Part shown: positions 50,294-57,751 of the stretch, piece after piece
Layout of the letters: each line of letters begins with the position of its first letter
Numbering within the stretch: position 1 is the first letter of the stretch
From: Streptomyces roseoviridis
GTDB lineage: Bacteria; Actinomycetota; Actinomycetes; Streptomycetales; Streptomycetaceae
Assembly (NCBI RefSeq): GCF_039535235.1
Contig: NZ_BAAAWU010000001.1
Location: forward strand, 4,278,001-4,342,000
DNA length: 64,000 nt
Direction of reading: 5' to 3'
Notes under the pieces: model-generated
Told to the model about the DNA's origin: nothing
What the model saw: only the letters and a program-made list of their open reading frames with translations
Databases searched by the model: none
Position numbers and translations under genes: made by a program

Positions 50294-50333
50294 CGTGTGC
50301 GGGACGGCCGTGACGTCGGCCGTCCCGCACACG
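50294..50333 (-). terminator. Terminator after the GPP34 gene
   Basis: A perfect inverted repeat of 16 bp (50294-50309 with 50318-50333). The rest of the 304-bp gap 50192-50495 is a degenerate GGTGCGGGTGGTGC tract (about 50355-50490) that shows no gene. Confidence 0.8.
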
Positions 50334-50495
50334 CATGCGGCTCCCGGTGGTCCGGGTGTGGTGGTGCGGGTGGTGCTGGTGCGGGTGTGCGGTGCTCAGG
50401 TGCTGGGGACGTGCGGGTGGTGCGCTGCTGAGGTGGTGCGGACTGTGCGGGTGGTGCGTACCGGGGGTGGTGCGCGGTGCGGTCGGTGCGGGCCG

Positions 50496-51200
50496 TCACA
50501 TGGCGGCGCGCGCCATGGTCCCGCGGCGCGGCTGGGACGGCACGCCGCCCGCCGCCGCGTTACGACGGGGCTGGGCGCCCACGCCGTTCTGGACGTCCAT
50601 CACGGCGTGCGCCACGAGGCCGCCCATCGGGTCGTGCCGGATCAGGTCGCGCAGTCGCGACCGCGACGACCGTCCTTCGTTGCCCGGGTACAGGTGCTTG
50701 CCGAGACCGACCGCGTGGGCCAGCGCGGCGAGCGCCGCGGTCCGCGGGTCCGGCGGTACGCCGGTGCGGATCGCACTGTCCAGCCGGGCCCTGATCTCCC
50801 GGCTGATCGCCGTGTCCGTCGCCTGGTAGCGAGTCGTCGGCAGCACCCCGCACATCTGGCCCTCCACGGCATGCACCATGCCGCAGCGCTCCAGATGCGA
50901 GAGGTACGTCTGGCGGAGCCCCAGTCGGGGCCCGCCGATCCAGTGGACGGCCCGAACCGGGCTGCCGCGCCTGCGCAGCAGTTCCAGTGCGGAGTCCAGA
51001 GTCGGATCTCCGGTCGGCCGTGGCATCACCACGGCGATACGATCCCCGTCAGGGGCTATCCGTCCCGCCAGAGCCAGCTCCACTAGCTGTGCTCCGGCGA
51101 GGCCCAGGTCGAGCGACTGCGGCTGCGCTGTGGTACCCGTGGCCGGGTCCAGAGCGAGCAACAGAAGCTCCTCCGGAAGTGTTCTGCGGCTCCTGCCCAT
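50496..51200 (-). CDS. GPP34 (GOLPH3-like) family protein
   Basis: A 234-aa protein resembling the GOLPH3/Vps74 fold as found widely in Streptomyces, starting SRRTLPEELLLLALDPATG with the family segment LGLAGAQLVELALAGRI, then LSHLERCGMV and YPGNEGRSSRSRLRDLI. Eukaryotic members bind phosphoinositides; the bacterial role is unclear. The C-terminal 30 residues are Arg/Ala-rich. ATG 51200 has GGGGAGG upstream. Divergent from the carboxypeptidase gene, with an 8-bp inverted repeat GATGAATG...CATTCATC (51218-51251) between. Confidence 0.82.
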   Translation of the reverse strand: MGRSRRTLPEELLLLALDPATGTTAQPQSLDLGLAGAQLVELALAGRIAPDGDRIAVVMPRPTGDPTLDSALELLRRRGSPVRAVHWIGGPRLGLRQTYLSHLERCGMVHAVEGQMCGVLPTTRYQATDTAISREIRARLDSAIRTGVPPDPRTAALAALAHAVGLGKHLYPGNEGRSSRSRLRDLIRHDPMGGLVAHAVMDVQNGVGAQPRRNAAAGGVPSQPRRGTMARAAM

Positions 51201-51383
51201 CCATGCCTCCCCGCGTGGATGAATGACAGGGTGACCCCTCTCACATTCATCTGTCGAGAGTGCCTGGTCGGTTCGTACGGGAACCGGCAGGTATGTCGTT
51301 CTCGTCTAGCACGGGAGCCGAGGGGTTCACACAGGACACTGGTAGACGGTTCGGACGTACGCATGAGCGATGGAGGAGGCACG

Positions 51384-53888
51384 GTGGCGGGCGAGTCCCC
51401 CGACAAGTCGGAGCAGCGGGAGAGCGCGGTCGGCGGAGACGGCAAGGACCCGCGGCTGTCCGTTCTCCAGGGCCGCGTGGACGAGCCGACGGCCGTCTTC
51501 AAGGCCCTGGCCCCGCGCACGGCCCCGGAGGACGCGCCTTCGGCGTCCGAGCCTTCGGTGACGAAGCCTTCGGCGACGGAGGACGCGCAGGAAGGCGCTC
51601 AGGAAGGCGCGGGCGACGACGCCGGCGAGACCGCGGAGGCCGCGCAGGCCGCGCAGGCCACGAAGCGTCCGGAGCCGGAGGCGCGGCCGGAGCCGAAGTC
51701 GGAGCCGAAGCCGGCGGTTGCCGGTGCGGCCGAGGCCGACGGCGAGGGCGAGGCCGACGGCGACGGTGAGGGCGAGCGACTGCGCGACGCCGTCGCGGCG
51801 TGGGTGTCGACGGCCGGGGACGCCGAGGAGCCGGCGACGGGCCGACCCGAGGCGAAGGCGCCCGAGGCCGAGGCAGCTGAGGCCGAGGCGCCCGAGGCGG
51901 AGACCGTCACGGAGCCCGCGTCGGACGACGCCGGTGCGGCCGACGCCGACGCCGGTGACGGCCGCGGCACGTCCTGGTTCGCCGCGCGCAAGCCGGCCGA
52001 GGCCATGGTGGAGCCGAAGCAGGAGTCGCAGTCCGAGCCGGAGCAGGAGTCGAGGCCGAAGTCGGAGCCGGGGCGGGAGTCGGGCTCCGCGCCCGCGTCG
52101 GCCGACGAGCCCCAGGTGAAGCGATCCGGCGCCGAGGAGCGGGAGGCGGCGCCGTCCGCGGCAGCCGAGCCCGAGTCCGGTCGTGAGTCCGGACGTGAGT
52201 CCGAGCCCCGTCCCGTCGACCAGCCGACCGCGGTCTTCAAGTTCAAGCCGCCCGCGGAGTCCGCCGCCCCGGCCGAGCCCGCCGACTCCGCCGCCTCGGC
52301 CAAGTCCGCCGGGCCCGTCACCCCGGCCAAGCCCGCCGACTCCGCTGCCGCCCCCGCCACCCCGGCCAAGCCCGCCGAGCCGGCCGCGCCCGTCGGGCCG
52401 CCCGTCGACCAGCCGACGACCGCCCTCAAGCTGCCGCAGTCCACCTTCCGCCCGCTCCGGGACGACATCACCCAGGAGCAGCCGAAGCCCGTGCCCGCGG
52501 CCGCGCCCGCGACGGCTCCGCAGCCCGCGGCCGCCGCCGCGGCCGCGGCCGTACCGCCGTCCCTCAGCGAGCCCGAGCGGACCCGGCAGCAGCCGCTGCC
52601 GCCCCGCCCGCCGCTGGAGATACTCGCGGAGCTCACGAACACCCCGCCGCCGCCGGAGACGCCGCTGCGCAACACGGTCCGCCGGCTGAAGATCTGGACC
52701 CCGCTGGTCCTGCTGCTCCTGATCGTCTTTGCGGTCGTACAGTTCGTGCGGCCGCTCCCGGAGCCCAAGCTCGTGCTGTCCGCCTCACCCACGTACACCT
52801 TCGAGGGCGGCGAACTGCGGATGCCGTGGCCGTCCGAGGGGCAGGGCGCCGCCGAGGTCGAGGGCGTCGGTTCGCTCGGCACGTACGGGCCGCAGAAGCC
52901 CGCCCCGATCGCGAGCGTCGCGAAGACCATGACGGCGTACGTGATCCTCCGCGACCACCCCATCAAGGGGAAGCAGAAGGGCCCGCAGATCCCGGTCGAC
53001 AAGACCGCCGGCGAGCAGGCCAAGGCGAAGGACGAGTCGACCGCGCAGATCAAGGAGGGGCAGACCTACTCGCAGAAGGAGCTCCTCCAGCTCCTGATGA
53101 TCCCGTCGGGCAACAACGTGGCACGGCTGCTCGCCCGCTGGGACGCCGGTTCGGAGGCCGCGTTCGTCGAGAAGATGAACGCCGCCGCCAAGGACCTGGG
53201 CATGACGGCCTCCACGTACACGGACCCGTCCGGCCTCCAGTCGACGACCGTGTCGACCCCGCTCGACCAGCTGAAGCTGGCGAGGGCGGTCATGCAGTAC
53301 GACGTGTTCCGCGAGATCGTCGACACGCCGGACATCGTCATCGACGGCATCCCGAAGAAGATCATCAACAACAACTCGATCCTGCTGCAGCCGGGCGTGA
53401 CCGGCATCAAGACCGGCTCCTCCACCCCGGCCGGCGGCAACCTGCTGTGGGCGGCGAACACGGTCGTCGACGGCGAGAAGCGCCGCATCCTCGGCATCGT
53501 GATGGGCGCCAAGGACGCGCCCGAGCTGTGGCAGAAGCTGGAGCTGGCCATACAGAACAGCCTCAAGCTCATCCAGAAGGCGCAAGCGGACGTGACCTCC
53601 GCCGCCGTGGTCAAGAAGGGCGAGGTCGTCGGCTACGTCGACGACGGGCTCGGGGGCCGCACGCCGGTCGTGGCGACCAAGGACCTCAAGGCCGTCGGCT
53701 GGCCGGGCCTGAAGGTGGACCTCCGCCTCGGCGGCAGCGGCAAGGCCGTCCCGCACACCGGCAAGGCCGGGGACGTCGTCGGCCAGGTCTCGATCGGCTC
53801 CGGCACCGGACGGGTCAGCGCCCCGGTGGCGCTGCAGAAGGACCTCGCGGAGCCCGGTATCGACAAGAAGCTGACCCGACTGGGCTGA
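51384..53888 (+). CDS. D-alanyl-D-alanine carboxypeptidase with long disordered cytoplasmic tail
   Basis: An 834-aa membrane-anchored low-molecular-weight PBP. Residues 1-430 are an Ala/Glu/Pro/Ser disordered region with the recurrent motif VDEPTAVFK, VDQPTAVFK and VDQPTTALK. One TM helix is near 436-456. The extracellular S11 peptidase domain has Ser511-x-x-Lys514 (ASVAKTM), Ser575-Gly-Asn (PSGNN) and Lys676-Thr-Gly (GIKTGSS). It trims the last D-Ala of peptidoglycan stem peptides. GTG 51384 is chosen with GGAGGAGG close upstream; ATG 51363 lacks a ribosome site. The cytoplasmic tail is far longer than in classical DacA enzymes. Confidence 0.93.
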   Translation: MAGESPDKSEQRESAVGGDGKDPRLSVLQGRVDEPTAVFKALAPRTAPEDAPSASEPSVTKPSATEDAQEGAQEGAGDDAGETAEAAQAAQATKRPEPEARPEPKSEPKPAVAGAAEADGEGEADGDGEGERLRDAVAAWVSTAGDAEEPATGRPEAKAPEAEAAEAEAPEAETVTEPASDDAGAADADAGDGRGTSWFAARKPAEAMVEPKQESQSEPEQESRPKSEPGRESGSAPASADEPQVKRSGAEEREAAPSAAAEPESGRESGRESEPRPVDQPTAVFKFKPPAESAAPAEPADSAASAKSAGPVTPAKPADSAAAPATPAKPAEPAAPVGPPVDQPTTALKLPQSTFRPLRDDITQEQPKPVPAAAPATAPQPAAAAAAAAVPPSLSEPERTRQQPLPPRPPLEILAELTNTPPPPETPLRNTVRRLKIWTPLVLLLLIVFAVVQFVRPLPEPKLVLSASPTYTFEGGELRMPWPSEGQGAAEVEGVGSLGTYGPQKPAPIASVAKTMTAYVILRDHPIKGKQKGPQIPVDKTAGEQAKAKDESTAQIKEGQTYSQKELLQLLMIPSGNNVARLLARWDAGSEAAFVEKMNAAAKDLGMTASTYTDPSGLQSTTVSTPLDQLKLARAVMQYDVFREIVDTPDIVIDGIPKKIINNNSILLQPGVTGIKTGSSTPAGGNLLWAANTVVDGEKRRILGIVMGAKDAPELWQKLELAIQNSLKLIQKAQADVTSAAVVKKGEVVGYVDDGLGGRTPVVATKDLKAVGWPGLKVDLRLGGSGKAVPHTGKAGDVVGQVSIGSGTGRVSAPVALQKDLAEPGIDKKLTRLG

Positions 53889-53895
53889 TCCGGAC

Positions 53896-53922
53896 GGGCG
53901 CCCGGGGGCTCCCCGGGCGCCC
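53896..53922 (+). terminator. Terminator after the carboxypeptidase
   Basis: GGGCGCCCGGGG (53896-53907) pairs perfectly with 53911-53922, loop of 3, 7 bp after the stop. Confidence 0.85.
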
Positions 53923-53985
53923 AGCTGTTAGCGTTCCGACGGGGACGAGGAAGGCCAGTCGAGGGCGCACGGGAAAGGGCCGCAG

Positions 53986-55869
53986 TTGACCACCGCCGAG
54001 CCGACACGCGCCGCCGTGTCTCCACCGGAGCCCGCACCCGAGGCCGCACCCATGGACTCTTCCTCACCCTCTTCGTCGTCCTCCTCTTCGCCTTCGCGAA
54101 TAGAACTCCCGGCCCCCCGCCTCTCGGCGGAACAGGCCCCGCCCGCCCGTCCCCGGCGGCGGAGGCGGCGTTATCCGGTGATCGTCGCCACCGGCGTGGC
54201 CGCGCTCACCCACGTCCTGTGGTTCTTCTTCTTCGCCAACAGCGGCGGCGATCTGGCGGCGCAGGACGCGTGGGCGGAGTTCGTCGGACGGCACCCGGAC
54301 TCGGCGTACAACCTGGCGTGGTACGGGGGGATGCACCCGGTCTCGTACAGCGTGGTGTCCCCGTACGTGATGTCCCTGATCGGGGTCCGCTCGACGATGA
54401 TGATCGCCGGGACGGTCTCGGCCGGTCTGACGGCGCTGATCCTGGTGCGGGTGCGCGCGGTGCGCAATCCGATGGCGTGCGGGCTCGCCGGCGTCTTCGC
54501 GTTCCTGTGCAACGCCCTGTCGGGGCGGGTCACCTTCGGCCTCGGCATGATGTTCGCGCTCGGGGCGGTCGCGGCGGTGTTCTGCTGGCCGTACCGCTGG
54601 CGCTACCGGCGCTGGGCGAAGGCCGCCGTCGCGGCCCCGCTGGCCGGCCTCGCGACGGCGTGCAGCCCGGTCGCCGGGCTCTTCCTGGGCGTGGTGGCCG
54701 CGGCGCTCTTCCTCAACAAACGCCGCCCGGGCGCGTACGCCCTCGGCCTCGCGCCGGTCGCGGTGGTGGCGCTGTCGGCGTGGCTGTTCCCCTTCTCGGG
54801 CACCCAGCCGATGAGCCTGATGTCGACGTCGCTGCCCTTCCTCTTCGGCGTCCTCGTCCTCGTCCTCGTGCCGCGGGAGTGGCGCACGGTGCGGACGGCG
54901 GCGGCCGTCTACGCGGCGGGCACGCTGCTCACGTGGATGGTCGACTCCCAGATCGGTTCGAACGTGAGCCGGCTGGTGATGCTCTTCGCGGGCGTGGTCC
55001 TGCTGGCCGCCCTGCCCTACGCCCGCCCCCGCTCACGCCGCTGGTACGCGGTCGTGCTGGCCTTCGTCGGCCTGAACGTCTGGATCGGCTTCAAGGGCGT
55101 CGACGACGTGATCCGTACGGCGCCGGACGCCTCGTGGACCCGGGAGGTCGCGCCGCTGATCAACCAGCTCCAGGTGCGCGGCGCCGAGAAGGCCCGGGTC
55201 GAGGTCGTCCCGGCCTCCAGCCACCGCGAGTCCTCGGCCCTGGCGCCGTACATCAACCTGGCGCGGGGCTGGAACCGGCAGGCGGACATGGAGCGCAACC
55301 CGCTCTTCTACGACGACACCCTCAACGCCACGAACTACCACGACTGGCTCGGCCGCTGGGCCGTCCACTACGTCGTCCTGCCGACCGGCGCGCCCGACTC
55401 GGGCGCGGAGCGGGAGGCGGAGCTGGTCGGCCGCGGGCTGCCCTACCTGAAGCAGGTGTGGTCGGACGCCAACTGGCGCCTGTACGAGGTGACGAACCCG
55501 ACGCCGCTGGCCGACCCGCCGGCCGAGGTGCAGCGCGCCGAGGCCAACGAGGTCGTCATCCGCCTGGACGCCCCGGGCCGCGTACGGATCCGCGTCCCCT
55601 ACTCCCCGTGGCTGGCCCTCCTCGACGAGCAGGGTGCCAAGATCGAACCGCCGCAGGAGACGGAGGCGTCGAAGAAGGCCCGCGAGGAGTCCGAGACGGA
55701 GCTTCCGAAGGTCTTCGCCAACGAGCACGGCTGCCTGCTGAAGGCCGAGCCGGACGCGGAGGGCGACGAGTGGACCGAACTCCTCGCCCCGAAACCCGGC
55801 ACCTACCGCCTGGCGGCCCCCTACAAACTCTTCCCCCGCGGCACGACCTGCCCGGACGAGCTGCGCTGA
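53986..55869 (+). CDS. Polytopic membrane protein, GT-C glycosyltransferase-like or transporter-like
   Basis: A 627-aa protein. A Ser/Pro-rich basic N-terminus (residues 1-65, including an eight-Ser run) is followed by about ten transmembrane helices (VIVATGVAALTHVLWFFFF onward). A C-terminal extracellular domain of about 230 residues has VPASSHRESSALAPYINLARGW and NEHGCLLKAEPDAEG. The first loop with an acidic patch (AAQDAWAEFV) and the soluble C-terminal domain resemble GT-C glycosyltransferases, though such proteins are often labelled as transporters. Start is TTG 53986 with AAGGG upstream; ATG 54052 is an alternative. Confidence 0.75.
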   Translation: MTTAEPTRAAVSPPEPAPEAAPMDSSSPSSSSSSSPSRIELPAPRLSAEQAPPARPRRRRRRYPVIVATGVAALTHVLWFFFFANSGGDLAAQDAWAEFVGRHPDSAYNLAWYGGMHPVSYSVVSPYVMSLIGVRSTMMIAGTVSAGLTALILVRVRAVRNPMACGLAGVFAFLCNALSGRVTFGLGMMFALGAVAAVFCWPYRWRYRRWAKAAVAAPLAGLATACSPVAGLFLGVVAAALFLNKRRPGAYALGLAPVAVVALSAWLFPFSGTQPMSLMSTSLPFLFGVLVLVLVPREWRTVRTAAAVYAAGTLLTWMVDSQIGSNVSRLVMLFAGVVLLAALPYARPRSRRWYAVVLAFVGLNVWIGFKGVDDVIRTAPDASWTREVAPLINQLQVRGAEKARVEVVPASSHRESSALAPYINLARGWNRQADMERNPLFYDDTLNATNYHDWLGRWAVHYVVLPTGAPDSGAEREAELVGRGLPYLKQVWSDANWRLYEVTNPTPLADPPAEVQRAEANEVVIRLDAPGRVRIRVPYSPWLALLDEQGAKIEPPQETEASKKAREESETELPKVFANEHGCLLKAEPDAEGDEWTELLAPKPGTYRLAAPYKLFPRGTTCPDELR

Positions 55870-55903
55870 CCCCCTGCGCGAAGGCCCGCTACCGGGCTCG
55901 GTA

Positions 55904-55945
55904 GGGGCCTCTGCGACGGTGCCCCCGGCAGGATTCGAACCTGCG
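55904..55945. repeat. att-like copy of the tRNA-Arg 3' end (left)
   Basis: 42 bp nearly identical (40/42) to 56587-56628. They include the T-arm, acceptor strand and CCA of tRNA-Arg plus the flank ggggcctctgcg. Beyond it the sequence diverges from a tRNA. It fits the distal attachment site of an element integrated at tRNA-Arg. Confidence 0.75.
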
Positions 55946-56026
55946 GGACATCTGCTCCAGGAGTTCGGTCGGGGTGCCGTTGGGCTGCTGCTCGCGGCTG
56001 CTGCGAGGAGCCGTGGTGGACTGCTG

Positions 56027-56275
56027 TCATCCACCGTCGTTGATGTCGGTCGTGGATGTCGGCGGTCGGCGGCCTGCGAACGGCCGGTGATAGTCCGACG
56101 CCTCCCCGATCGGGGGGTAGTCCCGGCCGAACACCACGTAGACGGGGTGCTCGGGGTCGCCGGCTTCCATCATGGCGAAGATGTCCACGTCGTGGTTCGC
56201 GAACCGGTGCAGATACTGGATGAAGAGCTCAAGCTCCTCGTCAGACAGCCGCTCGTCGTGCCGTTGGTTGTGCAT
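56027..56275 (-). CDS. Small hypothetical protein inside the att-flanked relic
   Basis: An 82-aa acidic protein (DERLSDEELELFIQYLHRFAN, VYVVFGRDYPPIGEASDY). ATG 56275 has a G-run ribosome site. It follows the GntR relic on the same strand, within the 641-bp segment between the two att-like repeats, so it is probably a surviving gene of the former integrative element. Its end (PPTSTTDINDGG) runs into GTCGTGGATGTC-type repeats. No family is recognised. Confidence 0.55.
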   Translation of the reverse strand: MHNQRHDERLSDEELELFIQYLHRFANHDVDIFAMMEAGDPEHPVYVVFGRDYPPIGEASDYHRPFAGRRPPTSTTDINDGG

Positions 56276-56289
56276 GTCGCCCCCCCGCT

Positions 56290-56490
56290 GACGGTTGATC
56301 GGAATCGTAGAGGATCTCGCACAGGGCGGCGGGGACGACGATGTCCGCCGTCTCGACGGGGCGCCCGTGGTCGCTTTAGTACGTCCGCCGGACGCCAGTC
56401 AGCTCGTCGACCTCGACCTGAATGGCGGTCTCCTCTCCACCACTACCGGGGGCAGCGTCGACTACGGACAGTAGCGCGACCGGCGTCGTG
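56290..56490 (-). pseudogene. GntR-family (UTRA) regulator relic with nonsense codon
   Basis: One minus-strand frame reads IQVEVDELTGVRRTY, then a TAA stop (56376-56378), then SDHGRPVETADIVVPAALCE and ILYDSD. This is the C-terminal ligand-domain ending of GntR/UTRA regulators such as the KorSA-type proteins of actinomycete integrative elements, where the stop replaces an expected Tyr. The DNA-binding half is absent. The gene is therefore dead. It lies in the 324-bp gap between the small hypothetical gene and tRNA-Arg. Confidence 0.7.
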
Positions 56491-56564
56491 CGGGGCGCCG
56501 TGGAGCCCGATCATGGAGTGGCCGCCGTTGATGTCAGCCGTGGACGTCAGTCGTGGATGTCAAA

Positions 56565-56592
56565 GGCCCCCCACCGAGATCGGCAGGGGGCC
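56565..56592 (-). terminator. Terminator of tRNA-Arg
   Basis: GGCCCCC (56565-56571) pairs with GGGGGCC (56586-56592), with an inner CCGA/TCGG pair. On the minus strand it is followed by TTT, 8 bp after the CCA end. Confidence 0.65.
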
Positions 56593-56628
56593 TCTGCGCT
56601 GGTGCCCCCGGCAGGATTCGAACCTGCG
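56587..56628. repeat. att-like repeat at the tRNA-Arg 3' end (right)
   Basis: Partner of 55904-55945, overlapping the 3' half of the intact tRNA gene. Confidence 0.75.
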
Positions 56629-56675
56629 ACACCCGCTTTAGGAGAGCGGTGCTCTATCCCCTGAGCTACGAAGGC
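56600..56675 (-). tRNA. tRNA-Arg (anticodon CCU), CCA encoded
   Basis: Full cloverleaf on the minus strand. The acceptor GCCTTCG pairs with CGGGGGC, discriminator A, and CCA is genome-encoded (56600-56602). The anticodon stem CCGCT/AGCGG carries loop CTCCTAA, giving anticodon CCU for the AGG codon; the T-arm is GCAGG-TTCGAAT-CCTGC. The gene is intact and is the apparent insertion target of the neighbouring element relic. The 211 bp up to the next gene are G-rich with nothing recognised. Confidence 0.96.
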
Positions 56676-56886
56676 AAGGCGTGTCGTCAGTGTAGCGGGT
56701 GGCGCTCGTGGGGGCGGGAGGGCGGGAGTGTGGGGCGTCGCCGGGGGTGGTGGGCTCACGCGGCCGGGCTCGACGGCGCGGGGATTTTGGGGTGGGCCGG
56801 GCGGAAGGATGGGGTGGTTCTCCCCGTTTGATTCGGCAGAGCCGTCCGTGGTCGACGGCCGTCGTTCAGGCAGAGAGGCAACCGCC

Positions 56887-57597
56887 GTGAAGGTAGAGAT
56901 CTGGTCGGACATCACGTGCCCCTGGTGCTACGTCGCCCAGGCCCGGTTCGAGAAGGCGCTGGACGCCTTCCCGCACCGCGCGGGTGTCGAAGTGGTGCAC
57001 AAGTCGTACGAGTTGGAGCCGGGACGGGCCAAGGGGGATGTGGAGCCCATCATCAAGGTGCTCATGAAGGGGAAGGGGTGGAGCGAGGCGCAGGCGCTCG
57101 CCAACGAGCGGAACCTCACCGCCCAGTCCGCCGGCGAGGGGCTGCCGTACGTCGCCGGGCGCGACCACGGGAGCACCTTCCACATCCACCGGCTGCTGCA
57201 CTTCGCCAAGGCCCGCGGCAAGCAGCACGAGCTCGTGAAGGCGCTCTACCGGGCCAACTTCGCCGAGGAGGAGTCGATCTTCGTCGACGACGAGCGGCTC
57301 GTCGCGCTGGCCGTCGAGGTCGGCCTCGACGCCGACGCCGCCCGCGCCGTGCTCGCCGCCCCGAACGCCTACGCCGACGACGTCCGCGCCGACGAGCGCG
57401 AGGCGGCGCAACTCGGCGTCTCCGGCGTGCCGTTCTTCGTCTTCGACCGGCAGTACGGCGTCTCCGGCGCCCAGTCCGCCGAGGCGTTCACCCGGGCCCT
57501 CACCCAGGCCTGGGGCGACCGTCCCCCGCTCCTGACCGTCGCCGGCGCCGAGGACGCCCACGCGTGCGGGCCGGACGGGTGCCCCGTCCCCCACTGA
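56887..57597 (+). CDS. DsbA-family oxidoreductase (FrnE-like)
   Basis: A 236-aa thioredoxin-fold protein starting VEIWSDITCPWCYVAQARFE, with the redox motif Cys11-Pro-Trp-Cys14, the cis-Pro loop GVSGVPFFVFDRQYGVSGAQ, and a C-terminal Cys pair (ACGPDGCPV). No signal peptide, so it is cytoplasmic, like polyketide-cluster FrnE proteins and 2-hydroxychromene-2-carboxylate isomerase relatives. GTG 56887 has GAGAGG upstream; the longer open frame upstream is G-rich non-coding DNA. Confidence 0.92.
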   Translation: MKVEIWSDITCPWCYVAQARFEKALDAFPHRAGVEVVHKSYELEPGRAKGDVEPIIKVLMKGKGWSEAQALANERNLTAQSAGEGLPYVAGRDHGSTFHIHRLLHFAKARGKQHELVKALYRANFAEEESIFVDDERLVALAVEVGLDADAARAVLAAPNAYADDVRADEREAAQLGVSGVPFFVFDRQYGVSGAQSAEAFTRALTQAWGDRPPLLTVAGAEDAHACGPDGCPVPH

Positions 57598-57614
57598 TAC
57601 GGACGGGACGGAAC

Positions 57615-57664
57615 ACGGACGCCATGGGCGGTCCTCCTCCGGGAGGACCGCCCATGGCGTCCGT
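57615..57664. terminator. 23-bp-stem terminator after the DsbA-family gene
   Basis: Perfect inverted repeat, arms 57615-57637 and 57642-57664, loop of 4; the longest perfect hairpin noted in the window. Confidence 0.9.
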
Positions 57665-57687
57665 CTGTTCGTGGGGGGGAGACGCCG

Positions 57688-57727
57688 GACGGCGCCGTGC
57701 TCCGGAAGGGAAGAGCACGGCGCCGTC
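57688..57727. terminator. Terminator of the P450-MFS operon
   Basis: Perfect 15-bp stem (57688-57702 with 57713-57727), 10-nt loop, 25 bp beyond the MFS stop. Confidence 0.85.
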
Positions 57728-57751
57728 TGCGACGCACGGGGCGGCCCCCGC

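Noticed and set aside
50355-50490. Coding frames in the GGTGCGGGTGG tract
   Set aside because: Degenerate simple repeat; frames are Val/Trp/Gly-Cys-rich in every register and lie behind a terminator.
55904-55990. Second tRNA-Arg gene
   Set aside because: Only the T-arm, acceptor 3' strand and CCA are tRNA-like; the anticodon and D arms cannot be folded, so it is a partial copy.
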